This document shows positions 1 through 8,174 of a stretch of 13,974 bases of DNA, piece by piece (position 1 is the stretch's first letter; each line of letters begins with the position of its first letter). The notes beneath the pieces were generated by a model that saw nothing but the letters and a program-made list of their open reading frames with translations, was not told where the DNA came from and made no database searches. The DNA is from Phycisphaerales bacterium (lineage in GTDB: Bacteria; Planctomycetota; Phycisphaerae; Phycisphaerales; SM1A02): positions 1 through 13,974 of the forward strand of contig JAKVBR010000021.1 of NCBI GenBank assembly GCA_022447165.1. The letters run 5' to 3'. The translations under genes and the position numbers were made by a program.

Positions 1-1
1 T

Positions 2-145
2 CCCATTTGGGGTGCATATGGCTATCGTACCACCTTGCAATCCCCCTTCCCGCCCTCTCCAACGCACATTTCAACAATCTTACTTGCAGGCATTTCAATT
101 TACTCTTACAGTTTGGTTGAGATGAATGGAGAACCAAGAGCGTGA
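2..145 (+). CDS. Possible 3' end of an upstream gene (partial, unidentified)
   Basis: The frame starting at base 2 is open from the left edge to a TGA at 143-145, which would encode the last 47 residues of a protein whose beginning lies outside the window. The end of this frame would overlap the next start codon as GTGA, the same coupling seen at the metalloprotease-queA junction further on, and that is the main reason to prefer it. The peptide contains a short hydrophobic patch (ILLAGISIYSY) but I recognise no family. The other two forward frames are also open to about 120-124, so the frame choice is weak, and the stretch could equally be non-coding leader DNA of the kinase gene. Confidence 0.25.
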   Translation, partial: PIWGAYGYRTTLQSPFPPSPTHISTILLAGISIYSYSLVEMNGEPRA

Positions 146-1101
146 TTGAATCAGCATCAAGCATGATTCCTCATTCACTTGCCCGTTCTCTTGAGCCTGT
201 TCTCCTTAAACAAACCAATCATCAACTCAAAGACATCCACTGGTTTAAAACTGATTGGCAACGAGGTGGCGCTGCAACAGGATATGCCGTTTGGGAAGAT
301 GAAGATAAGCAGGAACATCCTGTCGTTCTAAAGATTCCAATCGTCCGCAAAGAACTTCGCTGGACAAAGCGAATGCAAGATATGGATGGCGTTGCCCCTC
401 ATCTGTTTGCTTATGGCGAGCAACTAAACGGATATGACCTTGCGTGGATGATTATTGAACGCTTCCCCGTTGGACCACTCGGTAAACATTGGGATGATTC
501 AAACATAGAGCGAATCGCAGATGCTGCGGCTCGATTTTCATCTGCAGCGAGTGTCTTTGAACTCGACCAAGAAGGAAGACGAGAAGATTGGAAAGACCTC
601 GTTTCCAAAGCGAAGAAAAGCATCCGAGAAAATCACATCGAGAATGAAAAGGATTGGAAAAAAGCAATCACAACGCTCAATAAAAAACTGGATGGCGTGA
701 TGGAGACTTGGAGGGGGCGACGCATCGACCAGTGGCTTCACGGCGATTTGCACTTAGCAAATGCAATGTGCAGGACAGAACAAGATGTTTCCCCTGTTGC
801 ACTCATCGATCTTGCTGAAGTGCACGCTGGTCACTGGATTGAAGACGCTGTGTATCTAGAACGGCAACTCTGGGGACATAAAACGCGCCTTAAAGCAACA
901 AAGCCAGTCAATGCCATGGCGTCCGCCAGAAGAAAACATGGCCTGAGAGTTGATGATGATTACATCAAGTTAGTAGACATCAGGCGAATGCTACTTGCTG
1001 CAACTGCTCCAGCATATATGCAGTCTGAGGGCGATCCTCGCTATCTTGCTGCCTGCTTAGAGCAGCTACAGCACGCAATGGCTCGGCTCAAGATTGGTTA
1101 A
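142..1101 (+). CDS. APH-fold phosphotransferase (aminoglycoside/choline kinase-like), substrate unknown
   Basis: 319 residues, close to the usual length of the aminoglycoside phosphotransferase/choline kinase fold. The Brenner motif HGDLHLAN lies at residues 200-207, with D202 the expected catalytic base and N207 a metal ligand. LIDLAE follows, with D223 in the position of the Mg-binding Asp of the DFG-like motif. K64 in VVLKIP fits the ATP-binding lysine of the N-lobe, and WMIIERFPVGPLG (about 102-114) fits the hinge. The family transfers phosphate from ATP to small molecules (antibiotics, choline, sugars, lipid A-type sugars); nothing here fixes the substrate. The GTG start at 142 has GGAG at 128-131 ten bases upstream; the ATG at 163 is an alternative with no clear ribosome site. 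The protein is probably cytosolic, as no signal peptide is seen. A role in envelope sugar phosphorylation would suit the LPS and mur genes nearby, but that is speculation. Resistance should not be assumed. Confidence 0.8.
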   Translation: MIESASSMIPHSLARSLEPVLLKQTNHQLKDIHWFKTDWQRGGAATGYAVWEDEDKQEHPVVLKIPIVRKELRWTKRMQDMDGVAPHLFAYGEQLNGYDLAWMIIERFPVGPLGKHWDDSNIERIADAAARFSSAASVFELDQEGRREDWKDLVSKAKKSIRENHIENEKDWKKAITTLNKKLDGVMETWRGRRIDQWLHGDLHLANAMCRTEQDVSPVALIDLAEVHAGHWIEDAVYLERQLWGHKTRLKATKPVNAMASARRKHGLRVDDDYIKLVDIRRMLLAATAPAYMQSEGDPRYLAACLEQLQHAMARLKIG

Positions 1102-1124
1102 AAGGCCTGTTTTTCTCGTATTGT

Positions 1125-1153
1125 TTGCGATTCAGGGCTCGGTAGACTAAAAT
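1125..1153 (+). promoter_or_regulatory. Predicted sigma70-type promoter for the TPR-rluD unit
   Basis: TTGCGA (1125-1130, 4 of 6 to TTGACA) and TAAAAT (1148-1153, 5 of 6 to TATAAT) are separated by exactly 17 bases. Transcription would start near 1160, leaving a leader of about 20 bases that contains AAAAGG (1165-1170) as ribosome site nine bases before the ATG at 1180. This is one of the two best -35/-10 pairs in the window. It is called by eye from consensus only. Confidence 0.5.
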
Positions 1154-1179
1154 CTCCAATTCTCAAAAGGAATATATAC

Positions 1180-1938
1180 ATGGACCGAGACCGTTTAAAA
1201 GACATCCAAACAGCAGACCTCTCTGAAAGCAATATGAACGAAGATTTCGTTCTGTGGCTGAAGACAAAGGGCCCAACTTACTTGCTCTTTTTCATGGTCA
1301 TCATTGCAGCGTATTTGTTCTATGTCCGTTACGAACAAGGCAAGAATACCTACCGAGCTGAGGCGTGGATTGCGCATTTAGAGGCCATGGCTTCTGGGCT
1401 TCCAGCGTCCCATGAAGACGTAGCAGTGACCTATGCCGATGTTGATTCAATCGAAGGCCTTGGCTACATCAGTGCTGGCGATGCTTACCTCAAATCATAT
1501 GTGTTAAACAAAACTGTCGGCAACGCTCAAGATGCAGCGGCAAATCCACTTTCAGAGGAAGACCGCTTGTTCTATCTTGAAAAAGCTGATGCCCTCTACA
1601 GCAAAGCAATTGCTCTTGATGACAATTCCACGCAATCCACTCTAATTGTTGTCAGTGGCCTGAATGGTCGAGCTGCAGTTGCTGAATCAAGAGGCGACAT
1701 TAAAAGTGCAGAACAGTATTACAATCAAGTCATCAATCGAGTGGGGGACCAGTATCCAGCACTCGCTAAGCAAGCTGAGTCAAGAATCGGTGGATTACAA
1801 CATCTAACCGTTGCGATTCAACTTCCAACAGATGCAGAAGTCAGTGCTCAGTTAAACAGAATCGAAAACCGTGATGCGTCTCTGAACAACACGACAATCG
1901 ATGCGCTCACTGAGTTAACTGACACGCCGAGCAACTAA
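1180..1938 (+). CDS. Membrane-anchored TPR protein, YfgM-like (TPR_21 type)
   Basis: 252 residues. A charged N-terminal segment (1-31) precedes one transmembrane helix at about residues 32-49 (YLLFFMVIIAAYLFYV), then a soluble part with TPR-like helices. The clearest TPR-like stretches are around 131-148 (YLEKADALYSKAIAL) and 161-187 (LNGRAAVAESRGDIKSAEQY onward). This layout of short cytoplasmic tail, single helix and exported TPR domain matches YfgM, an ancillary subunit of the SecYEG translocon that hands secreted proteins to periplasmic chaperones. The match is by architecture, not by confident sequence identity. There is no cleavage site, so I expect a stable anchor. The start at 1180 is supported by AAAAGG nine bases upstream. 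The gene ends two bases before the pseudouridine synthase start, so the two share an mRNA. The C-terminal 40 residues are Asn/Thr/Asp-rich and likely disordered. Confidence 0.7.
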   Translation: MDRDRLKDIQTADLSESNMNEDFVLWLKTKGPTYLLFFMVIIAAYLFYVRYEQGKNTYRAEAWIAHLEAMASGLPASHEDVAVTYADVDSIEGLGYISAGDAYLKSYVLNKTVGNAQDAAANPLSEEDRLFYLEKADALYSKAIALDDNSTQSTLIVVSGLNGRAAVAESRGDIKSAEQYYNQVINRVGDQYPALAKQAESRIGGLQHLTVAIQLPTDAEVSAQLNRIENRDASLNNTTIDALTELTDTPSN

Positions 1939-1940
1939 CG

Positions 1941-3104
1941 ATGTGCTCGAATTCCGAGCAAGTTGAATCCATTTTTGATGGGGGTGGAAACATCGACACC
2001 GCTGCGCTCTTCCGTGCGTATGAAACCCAAAGTGAAAACGACGATAAGCCCGTCGAGGCAACTTTCAAGTTGTCACATGATTTAAAAACTCGCCTCGACA
2101 AATACCTTACGACTAGAATCCCTTTCCTTTCGAGGACGAGTTTACAGCGACTCATCAGTGAAGAAGCAGTGACAGTGAATGGCAGAACGCCTAAGGCCTC
2201 TACAAAACTTTCAAAAGGTGATGTCATCAATATCATCTTGCCGCCTCCCCCATCAAAAGATATCAAGGGTGAAGATATTCCACTCAAAATCATTTTTGAG
2301 GACAAAGACATTATTGTTATAAACAAGGATGACGACATCATCGTTCACCCTGCACGAACAACGAACAGCGGAACAATGCTTAACGCCCTCGTTTGGCATT
2401 TTGAACATAACAGTAGTGGCAACTTATCTACGGTAGGTGAAGAGTTTGCCAGGCCAGGTGTCGTACACCGACTCGACAGACACACAACTGGCGTCATGGT
2501 TGCTGCAAAAACTGACACCGCACACTGGAGAGTTTGCAAACAGTTTGAAAAACGTCAAACTCAAAAACGCTATTTGGCAGTTGTCCACGGAGAAGTAGAA
2601 CCGCTCACAGATACAATTGATGTGCCATTAGGCAAACATCCAACGAAGCGAGAATCATATGCCGTTCGCTGGGATGACTTAGGAAAGCCGTCGGTCACCA
2701 TTTTCAGGGTCGTCGAACAGTATGAGGGCTATACGCTTGTCGAACTAGAACTCAAGACTGGCAGGACTCACCAAATTCGACTTCACCTACAACACTTGGG
2801 TTACCCAATTGTTGGGGATGACATTTATGGCGGAAAACACTTGAAGTATTCTGATGTGCTCCCAAGGGGCGCTTCTGAAGACGTCGACCGAAGTGACTTC
2901 CTCATAAAGCGCCAAGCACTTCATGCTGGATATCTAGGGTTTACGCATCCAATCAGTGAAGAAGCCGTGTCGTTTACCGCCCCACTTCATGGAGACATGG
3001 CAGAACTCGTAACGGTTCTAAGAAAATACCACTATAAAGGAGCTCCAAAAGTTCCTGGAACAGTCATTGATTTAGATGAAGCTTTATCAGTTAACGAAGC
3101 TTGA
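1941..3104 (+). CDS. rluD: RluD/RluC-type 23S rRNA pseudouridine synthase
   Basis: 387 residues. An N-terminal tail of about 40 residues leads into an S4 RNA-binding domain (about 49-98: RLDKYLTTR, SRTSLQRLI, VTVNG, KLSKGD). The RluA-family catalytic domain follows. The signature VVHRLDRHTTGVMVAAK spans 174-190, with D179 the nucleophilic aspartate that isomerises uridine. LKTGRTHQIRLHL (271-283) and PIVGDDIYGG (289-298) are the conserved substrate-side motifs. The segment normally reading VNKPAG is INKDDD at 127-132, a mild departure, while VHPA right after it is kept. S4 plus HRLD suits RluC or RluD, which modify large-subunit rRNA; RluD is the better guess but helix 69 specificity cannot be read from sequence. 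The gene starts two bases after the TPR gene stop. Its last 14 bases overlap the 3' end of mraY on the other strand. Confidence 0.9.
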   Translation: MCSNSEQVESIFDGGGNIDTAALFRAYETQSENDDKPVEATFKLSHDLKTRLDKYLTTRIPFLSRTSLQRLISEEAVTVNGRTPKASTKLSKGDVINIILPPPPSKDIKGEDIPLKIIFEDKDIIVINKDDDIIVHPARTTNSGTMLNALVWHFEHNSSGNLSTVGEEFARPGVVHRLDRHTTGVMVAAKTDTAHWRVCKQFEKRQTQKRYLAVVHGEVEPLTDTIDVPLGKHPTKRESYAVRWDDLGKPSVTIFRVVEQYEGYTLVELELKTGRTHQIRLHLQHLGYPIVGDDIYGGKHLKYSDVLPRGASEDVDRSDFLIKRQALHAGYLGFTHPISEEAVSFTAPLHGDMAELVTVLRKYHYKGAPKVPGTVIDLDEALSVNEA

Positions 3105-4257
3105 TTGAAACAAGCGCTATCATTGCTAGCACAACTGCGAGAATCCAAAACCGTATAACGACCTGCGTTTCAGACCAGCCCTTTCGATGGAAATGGTGGT
3201 GAATCGGCGCGCAAGTGAATATGCGTTTACCGCCACTGAGTTTGAAGTATCCAATTTGAAGGAAACTGCTCATGATCTCCATAATGAAAACTCCACCAAT
3301 GACGAGCAGTAAAAACTCTTGACGAATGATGATTGCGATTGCCGCAAGCATTCCACCAAGCGGCATCGATCCTGCATCGCCCATAAACACTTTTGCTGGG
3401 TGACAGTTAAACCACATGAAGCCCAGACATGCCCCAGCAGTTGCCCCAGCAACAACCATAACTTCTGAAGCCCCTTCAATGTAAGGCATCAATAAATAAC
3501 CTGCAGTATCCGGAGTTCCTGCGATGTAACATAGCACCATCATCGCAAAACTTGCAATCATGACTGTCCCTGGCGCTAATCCATCAAGCCCATCTGTGAT
3601 GTTCACAGCGTTTGACATCGTCATCACCATAAAAATTGAAATGAACAAAAACGCGCCAAAACTGAGTGTGATGACATGGGGCGACAACACAAGTGATTCA
3701 AGTGATGGCTCATATGTACGCATAAATGGAAGCGTGAGCACATGTGCAGCGTCTCCACTCCCTGCATTCCAAACAATCCAACCGACGATAAACCCGATTC
3801 CAAACTGAAATAGTAGTTTTTCCCATCCAAACAACCCATCTCTAGAGCCCTGAGCACGCCGTTTCGCAATGAGTTTGAGCCAGTCATCTGCAACACCTAA
3901 TCCCGTAAAGAGAACCATCACCATCATGAGAAGCATGATGTATTGATTTCGCACATCAGCAAACAGGAGCGTTGTCAAGATGACCGAACCCATCAAAAGA
4001 AGTCCGCCCATTGTTGGCGTATTCTCTTTATTTCGCATGAGCGCGTTGAGTTCAGCGTTGCTGAACTCGGCGCCATCGCCGATCTTCTTTAAGACGAGCC
4101 AGCGAATAAAGGGCTTTGCGAGGAAGAACACAATGCAAAAGGCAATAAGCACGGAGGCAAATGCCCTGAATTCAAGTTGATAGAACACTTGCAAATAGGT
4201 GTAGAGCCCAATCTCATCGAGCCACTGTTCCATTGATTGCATGAGGTTGTACAACAT
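3091..4257 (-). CDS. mraY: Phospho-N-acetylmuramoyl-pentapeptide transferase MraY
   Basis: 388 residues of a polytopic inner-membrane enzyme that transfers phospho-MurNAc-pentapeptide from UDP to undecaprenyl phosphate, giving lipid I. Family motifs are all present: ADDWLK with the Asp pair D124/D125, NAVNITDGLDGLA at 216-228 (catalytic-region D222 and D225), GDAGSMPLG at 293-301 and APIHHHFHRKGW at 350-361 with the histidine cluster H353-H355. About ten hydrophobic helices can be picked out. The ATG at 4257 follows the murF stop after 18 bases, with no strong ribosome site; later Mets at residues 6 and 9 are possible starts. It is the last gene of the minus-strand operon. In a standard dcw cluster murD, ftsW and murG would follow; here the cluster ends, and the mraY tail overlaps rluD by 14 bases. 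Confidence 0.97.
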   Translation of the reverse strand: MLYNLMQSMEQWLDEIGLYTYLQVFYQLEFRAFASVLIAFCIVFFLAKPFIRWLVLKKIGDGAEFSNAELNALMRNKENTPTMGGLLLMGSVILTTLLFADVRNQYIMLLMMVMVLFTGLGVADDWLKLIAKRRAQGSRDGLFGWEKLLFQFGIGFIVGWIVWNAGSGDAAHVLTLPFMRTYEPSLESLVLSPHVITLSFGAFLFISIFMVMTMSNAVNITDGLDGLAPGTVMIASFAMMVLCYIAGTPDTAGYLLMPYIEGASEVMVVAGATAGACLGFMWFNCHPAKVFMGDAGSMPLGGMLAAIAIIIRQEFLLLVIGGVFIMEIMSSFLQIGYFKLSGGKRIFTCAPIHHHFHRKGWSETQVVIRFWILAVVLAMIALVSIKLR

Positions 4258-4275
4258 CTACAGTGGTATCGTCTC

Positions 4276-5604
4276 TTAGGGTTGCAAAACTTTTCTTTGA
4301 GAAAAACTGTCCATCACTCGTTCAAGTGCTATTCCTCTGGAGCCCTTCAAGAAAACGATGTCCCCCTTGTTAAGAAAACCTGCAATCGAATCCATCGCAC
4401 ACTGTGTAGCGATTTCAAAATAGTGCGCCCCTGTCAACCGTTTATTTGCATACTTCATCGCATCACCCACTAGACAAACAACATCGGCATTCACTGATGC
4501 AATCTGTTTGGCGAGTTGTTCGTGTTCGCATTGCTCATCAGGACCTAATTCAAGCATGTCACCTAAAACGAGCACCTTCCGCTTAGCATCGCATCCCGAT
4601 GCAAACTGCAGTAACGCACTCATCGATGCTGGATTTGCGTTATAGGCGTCGTTGATAAATGTAACGTCATCAACGAAGTGCGATGACATTCTTCCTTCTG
4701 TAGGATGCACTGTTTTAAGCGTTTGCAGCAACTCAATTCTTGAAGAGTTGACCCCAGATTGCCTGAATGCTTCTTCTGTTGCAATGAGGGCTAATGCGCC
4801 ATTCATTGCATTGTGCGCGCCAAGCAACTGCAATTCGATGGTCGTTTCATCAATAGCAATAATGCTATTTCCAAGCGCTGATTGCGAGAGCGACCATGAC
4901 TGATCATCGATGCTGATGACTGGGCAACAAATGCTTGCTTGCGAGATGTCGACATTTAGGCCAGTAATCGCTTTCCCGCTTTCACATAACGATTCTAGCA
5001 GTGAACATTTCTCTTTGACGATGGCTTCGATTGAGCCAAACCCTTCTAAATGGGCGGGTGCTATCGCGGTGAGCACTGCAACATCAGGCCTTACAAGCGT
5101 TGCGAGTTTTGGAATCTCACCAACTTCATTTGCACCGACTTCAACCACAACAAAGGGCGCGCCTTCTGCATCGAGCATTGTGAGCGGTATTCCTAAGTCG
5201 TTATTAAAACTCCTTGGAGAACATACCGAATCATTGCCGAGCAGAACCGCTATTAGATTTTTGGTCGTCGTTTTCCCAACAGAACCAGTAATCGCAATCA
5301 CTGTACCTGTAACAAATTCTCTTCTCTTAAGTGCTAACTCAAACAGCGCTGTTCGTGGACACTCAACAATAACAACCGGAACCGCACACTTGACTGGTTT
5401 TGAAACAACAACAGCAGCGCATCCCATTCGCACCGCATCTTCAATATAGTCGTGCCCATCGGCTTGCTCCCCTTTGAGAGCGAAAAACACTTTTCCATGT
5501 ATTGATCTCCGCGTATCAATTTCTGCACCTTGACACTCAACATCACTTCGCCCTATGAGTTGACCTGAGACGTACTGTTCTAATTGTTCAGTTGTAAATG
5601 GCAT
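4276..5604 (-). CDS. murF: UDP-MurNAc-tripeptide:D-alanyl-D-alanine ligase MurF
   Basis: 442 residues, normal for MurF, the cytosolic ATP-dependent ligase that adds D-Ala-D-Ala to UDP-MurNAc-tripeptide. The N-terminal UDP-binding domain holds IDTRRSIHGKVFFALKG (29-45). The central ATPase domain has the P-loop GSVGKTTTK (107-115), NNDLGIPLT (134-142), VEVGAN (154-159) and HLEGFGS (185-191). The C-terminal domain has EGRMS (303-307), INDAYNANPASM (317-328), LGDMLELG (347-354) and LKGSRGIALERV (419-430). NNDLGIP and DAYNANP are typical of MurF and separate it from the other Mur ligases. The ATG at 5602-5604 shares its A with the murE stop (TAATG), so translation is coupled. It is unusually rich in cysteine for a Mur ligase, but all key residues are kept. 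Confidence 0.97.
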   Translation of the reverse strand: MPFTTEQLEQYVSGQLIGRSDVECQGAEIDTRRSIHGKVFFALKGEQADGHDYIEDAVRMGCAAVVVSKPVKCAVPVVIVECPRTALFELALKRREFVTGTVIAITGSVGKTTTKNLIAVLLGNDSVCSPRSFNNDLGIPLTMLDAEGAPFVVVEVGANEVGEIPKLATLVRPDVAVLTAIAPAHLEGFGSIEAIVKEKCSLLESLCESGKAITGLNVDISQASICCPVISIDDQSWSLSQSALGNSIIAIDETTIELQLLGAHNAMNGALALIATEEAFRQSGVNSSRIELLQTLKTVHPTEGRMSSHFVDDVTFINDAYNANPASMSALLQFASGCDAKRKVLVLGDMLELGPDEQCEHEQLAKQIASVNADVVCLVGDAMKYANKRLTGAHYFEIATQCAMDSIAGFLNKGDIVFLKGSRGIALERVMDSFSQRKVLQP

Positions 5605-7088
5605 TACACATTGCTCTGCAATCGCTCATCAATCGCATCTTGAGCAATGAGTACATCATCAAAGGGAATTGTCTCATCCTTCAGAATTTGGTTTTTCTCA
5701 TGACCTTTGCCAGCAATCACGACAACATCACATTCAGAAGCGTCATTGATTGCCTTTTCGATGGCTTGTTTTCGGTCGGTGATTCGGTACACGCAAGACC
5801 TTCTGTCATAGGGAACACCAGAGAGCACTTCATCAAGAATCGCATCTGGATCTTCGCTTCGCGGGTTGTCGCTCGTTGCATAGGCAACATCTCCAATCGT
5901 CGATGCGATTCGTCCCATGCGAGGTCTTTTCGAGCGGTCTCTGTCACCGCCACAACCAAAGACAACGTGTAACTTTCCACCCTCTGGAAGGATGTGCCTC
6001 ACTGACTCAAGCATCTGTTCAAGCGCGTCATCTGTGTGCGCAAAATCGACAAACACAGGCACTGCACAACTTCCGACTCGTTCAAGTCGTCCTGGCGGTG
6101 GTTCTGCTGTTTCTAACGCCCTTCGTATGCCCTCAGCATTTGCACCGACAAGGTGAGCTGCGAATGCTGCTTGTAATGCATTGATTGCGTTATGCCTCCC
6201 GATGAGGGGTAGCAATAACTCAATCGTTCCCCAAGGACCGTGCAGGGCAATCAATGAGCCCCCTAGCGTTTCTTCTTTTACTTCAACCCAGCCCGCTGCC
6301 GCATCACTATCGGTGCGACATGAATACACATGAGCATGACACCGATCAGCAATTGACCAACTTGCCGGGTCATCCATATTGATGATTGCTGATTCGTGAA
6401 CAAGGTCAAAGAGCCGCATCTTTGCTTGAAGATAAGCAGCGGGCGACCCGTGATAATCTAAGTGGTCACCAGAAAAGTTTGTAAAGATACCAGCGTTAAA
6501 CTGAAGTGCTGCGACTCTACCTTGGTCAAGTGCATGACTTGAGCATTCCATGACTGCAGCAGTGCAGCCGTTATCAATCATGCTTCTGAGAAGTCGACTG
6601 TTATCACAAAAACTCGGCGTTGTGAGTACTGATTCTTTGCTGACATGACCATCGTCACACACAATCGTCCCAAGCATTCCGCACTTGATTGAACATGAGC
6701 GAAGGATGTGCCGAACGAGCCATGCAACTGTCGTTTTACCGTTGGTACCCGTGACGCCAATGAGTTTGATGCTCGATGATGGATTTCCATAAAAACGCTC
6801 TGCAATGACAGCACCGATTGCCTCTGGTTTGTACGTCACAATACATCCAACAGTTTTGTGCTTAAGCGAATCTGCAACATCTGGCGTACATACGATGACG
6901 GTTGCGCCTCGTTCAATTGCATCTTCAATAAACGTAGCGCCATCGCGCCGGTGGCCACTTCGAGCAACGAAGCAAGCACCTTCCTCAGCTCTTCTTGAAT
7001 GTTCTACAACAGTCGTGACAACATCATCAACTTCAACGTTGGAAAGTTGTACATCGAGTCCTTGAATCAGCTGTTTAATCGATTGCAT
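5604..7088 (-). CDS. murE: UDP-MurNAc-tripeptide synthetase MurE, meso-DAP type
   Basis: 494 residues. MurE adds the third amino acid to UDP-MurNAc-L-Ala-D-Glu. Visible motifs: P-loop GTNGKTT (114-120), TTPS (156-159), EcSSHALDQGR (181-191), FTNFSGDHLDYHG (202-214), QAKMRLF (221-227) with K223 as the likely carbamylated lysine, GRHNAINALQA (297-307), HVVFGCGGDRDRSKRPRMG (374-392) and AGKGHE (459-464). The specificity motif reads DNPR (407-410), the form used by enzymes that add meso-diaminopimelate; lysine-adding enzymes differ there. This predicts DAP-type peptidoglycan. The start at 7088 lies 24 bases after the queA stop with no convincing ribosome site. The gene usually found just before murE in a dcw cluster, ftsI, is replaced here by queA. 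Confidence 0.97.
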   Translation of the reverse strand: MQSIKQLIQGLDVQLSNVEVDDVVTTVVEHSRRAEEGACFVARSGHRRDGATFIEDAIERGATVIVCTPDVADSLKHKTVGCIVTYKPEAIGAVIAERFYGNPSSSIKLIGVTGTNGKTTVAWLVRHILRSCSIKCGMLGTIVCDDGHVSKESVLTTPSFCDNSRLLRSMIDNGCTAAVMECSSHALDQGRVAALQFNAGIFTNFSGDHLDYHGSPAAYLQAKMRLFDLVHESAIINMDDPASWSIADRCHAHVYSCRTDSDAAAGWVEVKEETLGGSLIALHGPWGTIELLLPLIGRHNAINALQAAFAAHLVGANAEGIRRALETAEPPPGRLERVGSCAVPVFVDFAHTDDALEQMLESVRHILPEGGKLHVVFGCGGDRDRSKRPRMGRIASTIGDVAYATSDNPRSEDPDAILDEVLSGVPYDRRSCVYRITDRKQAIEKAINDASECDVVVIAGKGHEKNQILKDETIPFDDVLIAQDAIDERLQSNV

Positions 7089-7112
7089 CCGTGCATAAAC
7101 AGGATAGCATTT

Positions 7113-8174
7113 TTAGGTGGCAGATGGAATAAACATTGCGTCACCAAAGCTATAAAATCGGTAACCCGACTCAATGGCTTCTTCGTACACCTGGTGCATC
7201 TTCTCGAGACCAATGTATGCACTGACAAGCACGAGGAGTGTTGATTTAGGCAAGTGGAAATTGGTGAGCATCCCATCAACGATTTTCGATTGATATGGAG
7301 GAGAAATCATCAGCGAAGTATCGCCAGATAAATTGCTATTTCCATCCCAAGAATCAAGATGAGGCAGTGATTCAAGGGTTCGAACGCTCGTCGTACCTAC
7401 TGCTATCACCGGAATACCTTCCAACTTAGCCCTCTTTAACACGTTGAGCGTTTCCTTTGAAACAAACCATGATTCTTCGTGCATGGGATGATCCTCAAGG
7501 TGCTCGCATTCGATGGGTTTAAACGTTCCTGCCCCAACATGAAGTGTCACTTTCGCAATTGTCGCGCCATTTCTTTCCATCTGCTCAAGCAGTGCTTCAT
7601 CAAAATGAAGCCCTGCAGTAGGAGCAGCTACCGACTGCGACTGCGACGCATCTGCATACACAGTTTGATATAGCTTCCTATCTTCTACATCATCTTGCTT
7701 TTGACCCGCTCTCGCTTTGATGATATAGGGAGGCAGTGGTGTTAACCCGACTTCTTCAAGGACTTCAGCGGGATGTCTGGTATCGCTACATGAACAAAGC
7801 CAATGCGAGCCATTTTTGGATTGCAGCGTTAGTTCAATTCCTTCTTGCAACACAATCGACATCCCCTCTTGCAACTTGCTTCCGCTCTTGAGCATCACTT
7901 CCCACGTGTTACTTCCTAAATGATTAAGATAGAGCCCGCTTACTTTGCCACTCGTGTCTTTTCGATATCCAACGAACCGTGCTGGAACAACCGAAGTTTC
8001 ATTGATAACGAGAACGCAGCGTTCAGGCAAAAAGGAGGGCAAGTCGCTCACATGAACATGTTCATTGGGATTCCCAACAATAAGCAGTTTTGCTGACGAC
8101 CGCGGCGTCACTGGATGCGTCGCAATCATGCCATCAGGCAAGTGGTAATCAAGGTCATGAACAGTGATGGTCAC
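7113..8174 (-). CDS. queA: S-adenosylmethionine:tRNA ribosyltransferase-isomerase QueA
   Basis: 353 residues, the usual length. QueA moves the ribosyl part of SAM onto preQ1 at position 34 of GUN-anticodon tRNAs to make epoxyqueuosine. Family blocks are in order: NETSVVPARF (58-67), WEVMLKSGSKLQEG (91-104), GLTPLPPYI (143-151), LYQTVYA (168-174), VAAPTAGLHF (182-191), VTLHVGAGTFKPI (209-221), EDHPMHEE (227-234), AVGTTSVRTLE (258-268), DGMLTNFHLPKSTLLVLVSAY (300-320) and YRFYSFGDAMFI (338-349). Small departures from the common form are RSSAKLL in place of RDxSRLL (25-31) and SPPY in place of PGY (291-294). The start is GTG at 8172-8174, overlapping the metalloprotease stop as GTGA, which fixes the start by coupling. 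No other queuosine gene is visible in the window. Confidence 0.95.
   Translation of the reverse strand: MTITVHDLDYHLPDGMIATHPVTPRSSAKLLIVGNPNEHVHVSDLPSFLPERCVLVINETSVVPARFVGYRKDTSGKVSGLYLNHLGSNTWEVMLKSGSKLQEGMSIVLQEGIELTLQSKNGSHWLCSCSDTRHPAEVLEEVGLTPLPPYIIKARAGQKQDDVEDRKLYQTVYADASQSQSVAAPTAGLHFDEALLEQMERNGATIAKVTLHVGAGTFKPIECEHLEDHPMHEESWFVSKETLNVLKRAKLEGIPVIAVGTTSVRTLESLPHLDSWDGNSNLSGDTSLMISPPYQSKIVDGMLTNFHLPKSTLLVLVSAYIGLEKMHQVYEEAIESGYRFYSFGDAMFIPSAT

Noticed and set aside
1102..1124. AAAAGGCCTGTTTTT near the end of the kinase gene as a terminator
   Set aside because: The symmetric part is only a short AGGCCT palindrome with no room for a loop; pairing is too weak to call.
1907..2341. 144-codon open frame on the minus strand
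   Set aside because: Antisense to the S4 domain of the pseudouridine synthase and the end of the TPR gene; low-complexity Ser-rich product, no motif.
4910..5449. 179-codon open frame on the plus strand
   Set aside because: Lies wholly antisense to murF, whose motifs are complete; composition is Ser/Thr/Ala-rich as expected from a reverse frame, with no family motif.
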